From positions 1 through 17,254 of the forward strand of contig NZ_JNZY01000070.1 in the NCBI RefSeq assembly GCF_000717655.1: DNA of 17,254 nt, given 5' to 3'. Positions 1 to 6,651 of the stretch are shown piece after piece. The notes below the pieces were generated by a model. The model saw only the letters and a program-made list of their open reading frames with translations. It ran no database searches and was not told the DNA's origin. Origin of the DNA: Streptomyces katrae. GTDB lineage: Bacteria; Actinomycetota; Actinomycetes; Streptomycetales; Streptomycetaceae. Within the stretch, counting starts at the first letter, position 1; each line of letters starts with the position of its first letter. The position numbers and the translations under genes were made by a program.

Positions 1-47
1 ACCGCACGCTCACGCAACTCCAACGGGTACTTCCTCGGTGCGGGCAT
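1..47 (-). CDS. IS3-family transposase OrfA, N-terminal fragment (runs off window)
   Basis: The minus strand starting at 47 reads MPAPRKYPLELRERAV and is still open at base 1. The pattern MPAPRKYPxELRERAV is the typical start of the helix-turn-helix OrfA of IS3-family elements in actinomycetes. OrfA binds the element ends and is normally fused to the OrfB DDE catalytic domain by programmed frameshifting. Only the first 15 codons are inside the window, so integrity cannot be judged. The family call rests on a short but characteristic N-terminus. Confidence 0.7.
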   Translation of the reverse strand, partial: MPAPRKYPLELRERA

Positions 48-92
48 CGTCTGGGCTCCTCTCGCGAGACCCATCTGACCATCCGTCACTCA

Positions 93-116
93 TCCCCGCA
101 TCTCGGGGGAACCTCA
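93..116 (-). repeat. Probable terminal inverted repeat of the IS3-family element
   Basis: Read on the minus strand from 116, the sequence starts TGAGGTTCCCCCGAGATGCG, 69 bases before the orfA start codon. IS3-family ends usually begin with TGA and lie at this kind of distance from orfA. It contains a small hairpin, CCCCG/CGGGG, at 94-108. The partner repeat lies outside the window, so the exact boundary is an inference. Confidence 0.45.
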
Positions 117-150
117 GAATGGGTGGATGATCGAGCGTGTCGGGCTGCAG

Positions 151-240
151 GGAAGATTTCAGTGAGCGTGGCTGTGGTCTGGGCACTGAAATCCTCCATG
201 CGAAAGCTCATGGCGGTTTCGGCGCACCGGTGACTTCAGT
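151..240. repeat. Cluster of ACTGAAATCTTC-like motifs, left of the pentapeptide gene
   Basis: GGAAGATTTCAGTG (151-164) and CACTGAAATCCTC (184-196) form an imperfect inverted repeat with a 19-base spacer. A further half copy, ACTTCAGTG, lies near 233-241. The same motif recurs at 2173-2242 on the other side of the pentapeptide-repeat gene. These could be protein-binding sites, or here part of a downstream hairpin; the function is unknown. Confidence 0.45.
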
Positions 241-300
241 GTCCGGTGGCTGCGGCGTCTTGTTGGTTTCCCTGGTACGGGAGTATCGGGGGACTGCCCA

Positions 301-2118
301 TCAGCGTTTGACGCGGCTACGGACGGCCAGGACCGCCAGGCCCAGAAGGATCGGCTCGGTCACGCGGGATGCCCTTTCGATGTACGTGCCGGCGGTGGTG
401 AGGTCTTGGCCGGAGGAGCGGAACACGACCGAGTTAAGGGTGACGCTCAGGGCCTTCTCGAAGCGCTTGACCGTGAACCCGTCTTCCGGGTATTGGAGAT
501 CAGTCTTGTCGATCACGAAAGTAACCTTGCCTCCGCCGGCCGGAACCGTGCCGGTGACCCTCTGCTTCGGCCCCTCGGCGGGCAGCCCCCAGAGCATCAG
601 CAGCAGGACCGTTACGGACATCGCGGCCAGCAGCCAGGTCAGGGCGCGGGAGGCGCGCAAGCCGTAGCCGGAGAGCAGCCAGTAGGCGTGCAGCAGGCCG
701 CGTTCGCCGGGCGGGGTCCCGGTGCCGTCGTCGCGACGGTCATGACGGCGCATCTCCATCTCACCGTAGTAGAAATCGGCGGCGCCGGGCTCGTTCTTGC
801 CGTCCTCGAACGCCTTGCGCAGCGCCCGGTACGTCGGCGCCAGCTGCGCCGGCTCGACGTGTCCGGCCACCGTCGGCGCGTCCCATCCTGGGACAGCTGC
901 CGACTGTTTCGCGCGCCAGTGGTGTTCTTCGGCGAGGGTGCGGCGCTTCGTGAACCACACGGGGGGCCAGCGCCGCCAGTGCATGCCGGACGGGACGCTG
1001 GCGAAGGTGCAGCGGCCTTCCAGCCTGAGCTGATCGAGGTGAAAAGCCCCGGAGAACACACAGACGGTCAGATCGAGGTCGGCCAAAACCAGATGCGAGG
1101 CGTCCACCCCGCGCACCGACACCACCCGCGCCCTGTACTTATCCTTGTCCTTGCCCTCGTCCTGGCCCTTGAGGTCTGCCAGCAGTTTCTCGTCCACCTC
1201 CCTACCCTCATCTCTGATTTTGAAGAGGGCGGGATGGGAGGTGACCGCTACGGGGGAGGTAAGCACCGCTTCGCTGAGGTCCGTGTTGGCATAGCGCAGG
1301 CGCACCATCGCCGTCGCCTCCCACCGCGTCCTGTTACAGCTCACCTCACGCGCCGCGATTTCCAGCGTCACGGGCACGTCGAACACCGCACCGGACAGAT
1401 CAACCGTCCCCTTGCACACCACCGGCCCGAACCACGGCATCACGGCAAACTGCGCCTTGTAGAACGACGCGTTGCCGGAGAACTGGGCCCCGGCGAACCA
1501 GGTGCGGCCGAAGAACTGCGCCTCGGAGAACGACGCGTCTTTGGAGAACTTCGCCTCGGAGAACCGAGCGAGGCGGGAGAACTGCGCCTCGGAGAACGAT
1601 GCCTTGCCGGTGAACTGCGCCCTGTAGAACCGGGCGTCGCCGGTGAACTGCGCCTTGGAGAACTCGGCGTCGGAGAACTCCGCCATGTAGAACCGGGCGA
1701 GGCCGGAGAACTGCGCATCGGAGAATGACGCCTCGTGGGAGAACCGCGCCCTGGCGAATGAGACGTTGCCGGAGAACCTCGCACGGTCGAACGACACGTT
1801 GCCGGAGAACCTCGCGCCGTCGAACGACACGTTGCCGGAGAACCTCGCGCCGTCGAACCGGGCGTCGCCGAAGCAGCGCTTTCCTGCGGTGGGGTTCAAG
1901 AGGGCTTGGAGGAGTGAATCGGTGAAGGGAGTGCCGCTGTGATCGATGTCAGCGCCGGGGGCCAGTCTCTCCAGATAGGAGTCACGGTCCTCGTCCAGGT
2001 GGGCCAGGCAGACGTCGTGGTCGGGGACGTGGATGCCGCGGCAGCCGACCGGATCCTCGGCAGTGGCGTCGCGGCCGCAGTGCGACCACTCGGGCGGTTC
2101 GGTGCTTGGGCGCGTCAT
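301..2118 (-). CDS. Membrane-anchored pentapeptide-repeat protein
   Basis: This 605-residue protein has four regions. Residues 13-40 hold Cys and His residues (HCG, GCRG, CLAH) resembling a small metal-binding motif. About 82-226 is a Phe-centred pentapeptide-type repeat (ARFSGNVSF and variants), mostly with an 11-residue period; such repeats fold as a right-handed beta-helix. Around 424-460 is a conserved-looking segment, YRALRKAFEDG followed by FYYGEMEMRR, common in membrane-linked pentapeptide proteins. A strong membrane helix lies at about 491-512 and a weaker one at 587-600. The repeat domain is probably cytoplasmic. The biochemical role is unknown; roles in signalling or defence are only guesses. 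The ATG at 2118 lacks a good ribosome-binding site, but the protein starts sensibly just before the Cys motif. Clustered motifs lie 55-125 bases upstream. Confidence 0.85.
   Translation of the reverse strand: MTRPSTEPPEWSHCGRDATAEDPVGCRGIHVPDHDVCLAHLDEDRDSYLERLAPGADIDHSGTPFTDSLLQALLNPTAGKRCFGDARFDGARFSGNVSFDGARFSGNVSFDRARFSGNVSFARARFSHEASFSDAQFSGLARFYMAEFSDAEFSKAQFTGDARFYRAQFTGKASFSEAQFSRLARFSEAKFSKDASFSEAQFFGRTWFAGAQFSGNASFYKAQFAVMPWFGPVVCKGTVDLSGAVFDVPVTLEIAAREVSCNRTRWEATAMVRLRYANTDLSEAVLTSPVAVTSHPALFKIRDEGREVDEKLLADLKGQDEGKDKDKYRARVVSVRGVDASHLVLADLDLTVCVFSGAFHLDQLRLEGRCTFASVPSGMHWRRWPPVWFTKRRTLAEEHHWRAKQSAAVPGWDAPTVAGHVEPAQLAPTYRALRKAFEDGKNEPGAADFYYGEMEMRRHDRRDDGTGTPPGERGLLHAYWLLSGYGLRASRALTWLLAAMSVTVLLLMLWGLPAEGPKQRVTGTVPAGGGKVTFVIDKTDLQYPEDGFTVKRFEKALSVTLNSVVFRSSGQDLTTAGTYIERASRVTEPILLGLAVLAVRSRVKR
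1757..1855. repeat. Three 33-bp tandem repeats inside the pentapeptide gene
   Basis: Copies at 1757-1789, 1790-1822 and 1823-1855 are nearly identical; the last two match exactly over 33 bases. They encode the repeated ARFSGNVSFDG unit of 11 residues. Such recent identity at DNA level suggests expansion by recombination or slippage. Units are added in frame, so the helix would lengthen without loss of reading frame. Confidence 0.85.
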
Positions 2119-2172
2119 ACCCCAAGAACGATCGAGCGCGGGGACGGGTAGTTACTCCCCCCGGTGCCGCCG

Positions 2173-2242
2173 CACCGAAATCTTCGATGCGGGCACTGAA
2201 CGGCGTACTGAAGTGAATCGTGCGCTACTGAAATCTTCCGTG
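2173..2242. promoter_or_regulatory. Cluster of ACTGAAATCTTC-like motifs upstream of the pentapeptide gene
   Basis: On the plus strand, CACCGAAATCTTCGATGC (2173-2190), CACTGAA (2194-2200), ACTGAAGTGA (2207-2216) and ACTGAAATCTTCCGTGC (2227-2243) follow one another. The CTGAA-type cores start at 2175, 2196, 2208 and 2228, spacings of 21, 12 and 20, roughly two, one and two helical turns. The position just upstream of the start at 2118 fits an operator array, but this is inferred from layout only. Confidence 0.45.
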
Positions 2243-2652
2243 CGGTCCGACAGAGCGCCGACCCCTTGGCGCCGACCCCCGCCCTGCTACTCCCCCGAGC
2301 AGCCCTCGGCCGCGCATCGTGCCCGCCTGCCACCGAGGGGCCGGCGGCCGCCGAGCAGGGGTGTGTCTGGGCAGACTCACCCACAACCGCCCCGGCCCGG
2401 TACGCGCCGCCCAACGCACGCGCCGGGGGTTCCTCAGAGGCCATCTCAGGCGCGGACCGCAGGGGTTCTACAGCCCTGGCACAGGGGCCGGCTCCGTGTT
2501 CGTACGATCAGGAAGCGGGTGGCCTGGCCGTCCAACCCAGATGGACGGCGACCGGCAGGAGCCAGTGGGACACCGCGCGCGAGCAGGGTCTGCCCGCTGC
2601 CCGCAAGAGCGATCACGAACAGGGCGGCTTGCCGGTCTAGCCGGTCGTGCGG
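2243..2652. other. About 400 bp with no recognisable gene
   Basis: Several frames are open here on both strands, as expected at this GC content, but none gives a recognisable protein or a start with a ribosome-binding site. A minus-strand stretch from about 2637 (LDRQAALFVIALAGSG) looks mildly protein-like and may be decayed coding sequence. It lies between the pentapeptide gene and a stretch of gene fragments. Confidence 0.5.
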
Positions 2653-3052
2653 TCAGGGCGCATGTCCGTCGGCGAGGGCGCTCTCGTGCCGGTCGCAGGC
2701 ATGGATCCAGGCACGGAGTCCCACGCCGTGGATGGCGATGATGAAAGGGATCAGGACTCCGGCAACGATTCCCTCGATCACCACGGCCGCGAACAGGCAT
2801 GCGGAAATCCCCAGGACGATGATGGCGGCGAACCCGACCGCGCCCCGCCGCATGAGGTGTGAGTGGGTCTCGTCGGCCGTGGCGGCGGCCGGATCCTGGG
2901 CGGGCTTCCACGACAGTGCCGCCACGGCGTACACGGCGACCGCGGGGACGACCGCGAGAGCCGGCCAGAACGACGCCCTTGCGAGCCTGCCGAACGCGGC
3001 GAGGGACCCGGAGTCCTTCGAGGCTGCCCGGGCGTCGTCCGCAGCCTCCTGC
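2653..3052 (-). pseudogene. Membrane-protein gene, 5' end lost
   Basis: The minus frame ending at 2653 gives a convincing C-terminal half. It has a hydrophobic segment ASFWPALAVVPAVAVYAV, a short loop, then a long hydrophobic stretch (GFAAIIVLGISACLF, then IPFIIAIHGVGLRAW), and ends HESALADGHAP. Two or three membrane helices are likely. No ATG or good start lies in frame at the beginning of this segment. Upstream of about 3053 the same frame is only the reverse complement of a transposase fragment. The gene therefore appears truncated by that element. The family was not recognised. Confidence 0.55.
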
Positions 3053-3540
3053 GCCCGCAGCTGCCCATGCGGGAGGGCTGGGGCGAGGAGATGGAGTGGC
3101 CCTAGGCGGGTGTCCCCGCGGACGCCATCGCCAAGTTCACCGGTCACCGGGTCGCGGCCTTGCCGTTCTCCACCCCAGAGACGATTACCACCGACCACGG
3201 CGGCCCCTACCACGACCTGGTCGAGGCCGAGCGGGAGCTCGGCTGCAACATTCTGCCTGCCCGGGTCCGGCGGCAGACGGACAAGTTCGAGGTTGAGCGG
3301 CAGTTCTCCACGATGCAGACGATGCTGTTCGAGCATCTGCTGGGGTTCACCGGAACGGACGTCGCCGACCGCGGGGCCGACCCCGAGCGCGACGCATCCC
3401 TGACCCTCACGCAGGCCGAACGCGTCATCGCGACCTGGATCGTCAGTGTCTGGCAGAACCGCAAACTGGGCGAATACGCTCCGAGTTGGGCTCCGGGTGA
3501 GGATCACAGCCCGAACACGCTGTTCGCCCCGCACCGGCCC
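3053..3540 (+). pseudogene. DDE (rve/Mu-TnsB-like) transposase fragment with internal stop
   Basis: One plus-strand frame reads LPMREGWGEEMEWP, a TAG at 3103, then AGVPADAIAKFTGHR and the integrase-core pattern TITTDHGGPY, followed by DKFEVERQF and SWAPGEDHSPNTLFA. TDHG holds the second catalytic Asp and the VERQF region the likely catalytic Glu. The part carrying the first Asp is missing. This is the central/C-terminal region of a large DDE transposase of the rve fold, of the sort found in Mu/TnsB-like or TniA-like elements. It ends abruptly near 3527-3540, where family similarity stops. With an in-frame amber and both ends missing it cannot be active. Confidence 0.7.
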
Positions 3541-3658
3541 CCATTTCAGAAGGCGCATGAATTCCGCGCGGAACCGAAACGAACTAGGCGAGCCGGTTCC
3601 CCCGGCCGGACTCCAGGAAAGGCCTCAGCACGTGCGCAACTGGAAGTGCAAGAACAAA

Positions 3659-4108
3659 ATGACTGCGATCGAACGACTCTGGGAAGACTTCGAGCTTCCC
3701 ATCAAGGACGCGCTCCACTACGCCGACGGGCACTCGTACGAAGTCACCCTCGTCCCCGACACGCCCACGGGCTTCGCAGTTCTTGCCCCCTTCGGCCTCG
3801 ACGAAGTGCTGGAAAGCGATCCGTCCTGGGTGTCTTCCGTCGATGGACTCGCCGCTGTGGACCTGGGCGAGAAAGGGCTGCTCTGGGGCGGCGAGGGCTC
3901 GTACGGATCGGAGGGGTTCATCGCACGTCTGACTGCGAACCGGGCCCTGATGTGGGCGATGTTCTTCGCGGAATCCAATCCATTCGACCGGATCCGGCTG
4001 TCGGGAACCGTCGCCACCTTCACATCGACCTCGGGGCTCGAGGTGTCGGTCGACATCGACGACCCACGCTCACCAGTCCCGGGACCTGCATCGGGCCGAG
4101 CGGCATAA
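3659..4108 (+). CDS. Hypothetical protein, 149 aa
   Basis: An acidic soluble protein starts MTAIERLWEDFELP and ends near DIDDPRSPVPGPASGRAA. It has no signal peptide, membrane helix or Cys cluster. Its composition (many W, F, D, E and G; segments LLWGGEGSYGSEGF and ALMWAMFFAESNP) is that of a real folded protein. Such small acidic proteins are sometimes immunity proteins, but nothing here proves it. The ATG at 3659 is chosen because upstream codons run into non-coding sequence after the transposase scrap. The ribosome-binding site is weak (GGAAG about 12 bases upstream). A hairpin at 4171-4189 follows. Confidence 0.65.
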   Translation: MTAIERLWEDFELPIKDALHYADGHSYEVTLVPDTPTGFAVLAPFGLDEVLESDPSWVSSVDGLAAVDLGEKGLLWGGEGSYGSEGFIARLTANRALMWAMFFAESNPFDRIRLSGTVATFTSTSGLEVSVDIDDPRSPVPGPASGRAA

Positions 4109-4170
4109 TGGCCGGATGCCCCGGGCGTAGGGGCGTGGCGGGAGCGCTACCGCGGGGTGTGCGGTCGTCC

Positions 4171-4189
4171 TGCGCCGGATCACGGCGCA
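4171..4189. terminator. Hairpin between convergent genes
   Basis: TGCGCCG-GATCA-CGGCGCA is a perfect 7-bp stem with a 5-base loop. It sits between the stops of the convergent genes at 4108 (+) and 4235 (-). No U-tract is present, which is usual for Streptomyces terminators. It could serve both genes. Confidence 0.5.
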
Positions 4190-4234
4190 GCGCAAGGGCC
4201 GCCGAAGACTTTCTGCGGAGGCCCGGTCCGGTAC

Positions 4235-5264
4235 TCAGCCGACCGCCGCGGTTGGCCCCTGGCCGAACCTCGGAACGTCCTCCAGCCCCACGTCCAGGCG
4301 CAGCCGCTTGAACCGCAGCGGGTGACGCCACACGCCGCCCCGGTCCACCGCCCGGTCTGCACTGACCTCCGCCACCAGCTCGGAGCGGACCAGGGTGACG
4401 TCCAGGACGTCACGGCTCCCCCACGTCGAGGTGAACCGCACCCCCTCGAAGGGGGTGCCCGGGGCCGGCCGCCGCCAGATGTTCGCCGACCTGCCGGGAC
4501 ACCTCCGGGCGCAGCGGGACCGTCCGGCCCACCGCACGCAGCCGGCCCGCCGCGTCGTAGCGGCCAAGGACGAGGAGCTGCGGGCGGGTCAGAGTGCCCG
4601 CGATCGCGCCGATGATCGCTTCTGTGGTGTCCCTGCGGCGGACCTTGGTCCACTCTCTGTATCCGGGCAGGTAACGGCTGGTCAGGGGCTTGATCACCAA
4701 GCCTTCGACGCCGCTCACGTCGGTCCAGGACTCCAGCCACTCCCGAGCCGTGGCCAGGTCCGTCGTCATCGGGCACAAGGTCCACGGGGCCGTCAGGGCG
4801 CGGTCGGTGAACAGCTGCTCCAGGAGCGCGCGCCGCTCCTCGTACGGGCGCCTCAGCAGCTCCTGGCCGTCCAGTTGAAGGACGTCGAACGCGACGAAGT
4901 AGGCCGGCCACCGGGCGGCGAGGCTGGCGGCGCCGCGGGGGCGGGCGGCGGCCCGGCGCTGCAACGCCTCGAACGACAACCGGCCCGCTTCCACGTCCCA
5001 GACGACCAGTTCGCCATCGAGAACCAGGCCGTGCGGCAACTGCGTCTCGGCGGCCGCCACCAGGTCCGGGAACCGGTCCTGGACCAGCGCCCCGCGCCGG
5101 GTCTGCACCAGCACCCGCCCGCCCGGACCGGCCGCGGTAAACAGGAGCGCCCGATGCCCGTCCAGCTTCTGCTCATACGCCACCCCGGCCCGCAGCGCGC
5201 CCGGGCCCGGCACGGACTCGGCGGCCTGCGCCAGCATCGGCTCCACCGGTGGCCAGAGCACCAT
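4235..5264 (-). pseudogene. ATP-dependent DNA ligase, LigC/LigD-ligase type, apparent frameshift near the C-terminus
   Basis: This enzyme seals DNA nicks using ATP through a ligase-AMP intermediate. The ATG at 5264 follows a clear GGGAGG site. Visible motifs are KLDG (adenylated Lys, residue 33), LDGE (82-85), AYFVAFD (121-127), EGLVIK (187-192) and WTKVR (205-209). It has no polymerase or phosphoesterase domain, so it is a stand-alone ligase. After about residue 265 the first frame stops at 4410. The proper OB-fold tail (PGTPFEGVRFTSTWGSRD, then LVAEVSADRA and RHPLRFKRLRLD) continues in the next frame to 4235. The slip lies in the GC run around 4458-4470. Read through the shift, the product is about 342 residues, normal for the family. 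Either the gene is broken or one base is a sequencing error. A Ku gene lies at 13735. Confidence 0.85.
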
Positions 5265-5412
5265 CCCGGGGCCTCCCTCACGACTTGCCCCTCGTCCAGA
5301 GTCGACCGGGCCGGCTCCACACGCCCCGGCGGGACGGCCGTGGATCATCCATCCGAGGTGCCCGGCGGGGCCGTCAGGGCCAGTGTCAGACCGGCTGCGG
5401 CACAGTGGCGGC

Positions 5413-5594
5413 ATGCGCCGCTGGTCCCTGCCCCTGCCCCTGCCCCTGCCCCTGCCCCTGCTCCTCGCCGCACTGCTCGCGGCCTCCGGATGCGTCACCG
5501 TCCACCCCACCCTACCCGGCTCGCCCAGGTCTCCCCCGCCGCGGATGCAGCGGACCACAAGCAGCCCGCCGAGCCGCGCTCGAGGGCCAGGTAG
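5413..5594 (+). pseudogene. Small lipoprotein gene, probably frameshifted
   Basis: From the ATG at 5413 the protein begins MRRW, then five Pro-Leu pairs and a lipobox-like LAASGC, a lipoprotein signal peptide with the lipidated Cys at residue 27. After GCVTVHPTLP the first frame turns into low-quality Pro/Ser/Arg sequence. It stays open to 5871, across the whole of the more convincing gene at 5696-5860. A neighbouring frame from about 5520 reads AQVSPAADAADHKQPAEP and stops at 5594, looking more natural. I infer a frameshift near 5515-5530. If not, the protein would be 152 residues ending at 5871. It is divergent from the ligase gene. Confidence 0.4.
5426..5460 (+). repeat. CCCCTG hexanucleotide microsatellite in a signal peptide
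   Basis: Five perfect CCCCTG copies (5431-5460) are preceded by a partial copy. They encode alternating Pro-Leu in the hydrophobic part of the lipoprotein signal peptide. Slippage would add or remove residues in pairs without changing frame. Confidence 0.9.
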
Positions 5595-5695
5595 CTCGCT
5601 CGGGGACAGGCCTATGGCCGGTGACCTGCGCACACTCGCGCCAAAAATCGAACACGTGATGGAATGGCGCTACACGGACACCGAGGAGCACCGCC

Positions 5696-5860
5696 ATGAC
5701 CTCCCCCGCCCCCACCGCCAGACCCCAGCCCGTCACCTGGGCTCCCAGCCAGACCGGACCCTGCGCAAAATGTGGCACGCAGACCTGCCGCTACGGAGTC
5801 GGCGCCTCGCCCCTGTGCGCGGCGTGCAAAGCCGCACGGAAGGCGCAGTACGGGGGCTGA
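5696..5860 (+). CDS. 54-aa Cys4 mini-protein (zinc-ribbon-like)
   Basis: The ATG at 5696 follows GAGGAG (5682-5687), a good ribosome-binding site. The product is MTSPAPTARPQP..., then CAKCGTQTC and later LCAACKAARKAQYGG. The pairs CxxC (residues 23 and 26) and CxxC (41 and 44), with an extra Cys at 31, resemble a small zinc ribbon. The Lys/Arg-rich tail could touch nucleic acid. Its stop at 5860 lies three bases before the GTG of the DUF6233 gene, so the two are probably co-translated. The function is unknown. Similar short Cys proteins are common in Streptomyces accessory DNA. Confidence 0.7.
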   Translation: MTSPAPTARPQPVTWAPSQTGPCAKCGTQTCRYGVGASPLCAACKAARKAQYGG

Positions 5861-5863
5861 GCG

Positions 5864-6196
5864 GTGTCTGAGCTCCCGCCTGACCTGGCGCGCCTGCGCA
5901 CCGTCGTGACCTATCTGCGCGGTGAGCTCGTCCGTGCCGAGCGGGCCCTGAGCAGCGCGGAGGAGCGCGAGGCTCTCGCCGCGCGGCGCATGCCTGCGCC
6001 CGAGCCGCCCGCGTGGCTGATCGAACGCGGCATCGGAGCCGGCAGACTACCGGTCCGCGTCCATGCAGGTGGCTGCTGGGACGCCCGCAAGCGCTGCACG
6101 GCCATGAGCATGGAGGAGGTGCGCCGGGCGCTGGCCGAGGGTGTACCTGCATGCCCGCACTGCCGGCCCGACGCCGTCCTCGGAATGCTCGAGTGA
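5864..6196 (+). CDS. DUF6233 family protein
   Basis: This 110-residue protein starts at GTG 5864 with GGGGG just upstream, inside the end of the previous gene. Family hallmarks are the MSELPPDLxRLRTV start, a basic/acidic helix (about 12-42), PPAWLIERGIG (46-56), VHAGGCWDARKRC (64-76), a helix MEEVRRALAEGVPAC, and the CPHCRPD...LGMLE ending. The family is small, confined to actinomycetes and of unknown function; the paired Cys residues suggest metal binding. It is probably in one transcript with the Cys4 mini-protein. It appears complete. Confidence 0.85.
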   Translation: MSELPPDLARLRTVVTYLRGELVRAERALSSAEEREALAARRMPAPEPPAWLIERGIGAGRLPVRVHAGGCWDARKRCTAMSMEEVRRALAEGVPACPHCRPDAVLGMLE

Positions 6197-6252
6197 CCGG
6201 CCAGCGGCAGGGTGGAGGGTGACGCGGGGGCCCGCACAGCGTTGTCCCCGGC

Positions 6253-6483
6253 ATGGACGAGACACTGGATCTGCTGGACACAGTGCTTGACGGCGTGACC
6301 GAGCCACGCCTGAAACTGATCTGCGAAGACGAGGCGCGGGCGCTGATGGTGCTCCTCGGGCTGCTCGAGGACACCGAGCACATCGAGGAGGTCCGCCGGG
6401 CCGCAGGTAAGATGCGGTTCCGGATTGGCGCCCGCCTCGCTTCACCCACGTCCCCAGGCGTTGTAAACGGTGTCGGCTCGTAG
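6253..6483 (+). CDS. Hypothetical small acidic protein, 76 aa
   Basis: The product starts MDETLDLLDTVLDGV, continues LKLICEDEARALMVLLGLLED and ends GVVNGVGS. The first 55 residues look like two or three amphipathic helices, strongly acidic, with codon usage typical of high-GC genes. No ribosome-binding site is obvious near the ATG. It ends 19 bases before the stop of a convergent HTH gene. The family was not recognised, though composition and reading-frame bias favour a real gene. Confidence 0.6.
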   Translation: MDETLDLLDTVLDGVTEPRLKLICEDEARALMVLLGLLEDTEHIEEVRRAAGKMRFRIGARLASPTSPGVVNGVGS

Positions 6484-6501
6484 AGGCTCTCGAGGCTTTA
6501 C

Positions 6502-6651
6502 TCACGTCTGTCGGGTACGCATTCGGTCGGTCTGCTGCGCGAAGTCGGTGTCTGATCTGCGCCGGTCGTAGACGGCCTCGGGCCGGATACCCGCGGCAAG
6601 GGCCGCCTGCCGGAGCACGCCATGGACGGCGAGATGTTCGTAGAAAGCGGT
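6502..6651 (-). pseudogene. Fourth HTH module separated from its gene by an amber codon
   Basis: Directly after the TAG at 6654-6652, the same minus frame continues TAFYEHLAVHGVLRQ, then AALAAGIRPEAVYDRRRSD and FAQQTDRMRTRQT to a TGA at 6504-6502. It matches the module pattern of the gene upstream: (F/Y)xExLxxxG, AAxxxGI, VYxRRRxD, FAxxxD. It has no start of its own. It is best read as the C-terminal module of the same gene, lost by a nonsense change (for example CAG to TAG) or reached only by read-through. Confidence 0.65.

Noticed and set aside
406..1728. Long plus-strand open frame antisense to the pentapeptide gene (440 codons)
   Set aside because: It is the mirror of a repetitive gene; its GELRLGE/RVAGELRLGE repeats simply reflect the pentapeptide DNA repeats, and no ribosome-binding site is present.
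2033..3403. Plus-strand open frame of 456 codons through the fragment region
   Set aside because: Arg/Pro/Ser-rich throughout, no family pattern, and it overlaps the transposase core in the wrong frame.
3053..3558. Minus-strand extension that would give the membrane gene a start at 3558
   Set aside because: The upstream part is the exact reverse complement of the conserved transposase core, so the 301-residue reading is a chance fusion.
4395..5594. Plus-strand open frame antisense to the ligase (399 codons)
   Set aside because: Shadow frame with Pro/Arg/Gln-rich low-quality sequence; only its last part, after about 5515, may be real as the shifted lipoprotein tail.
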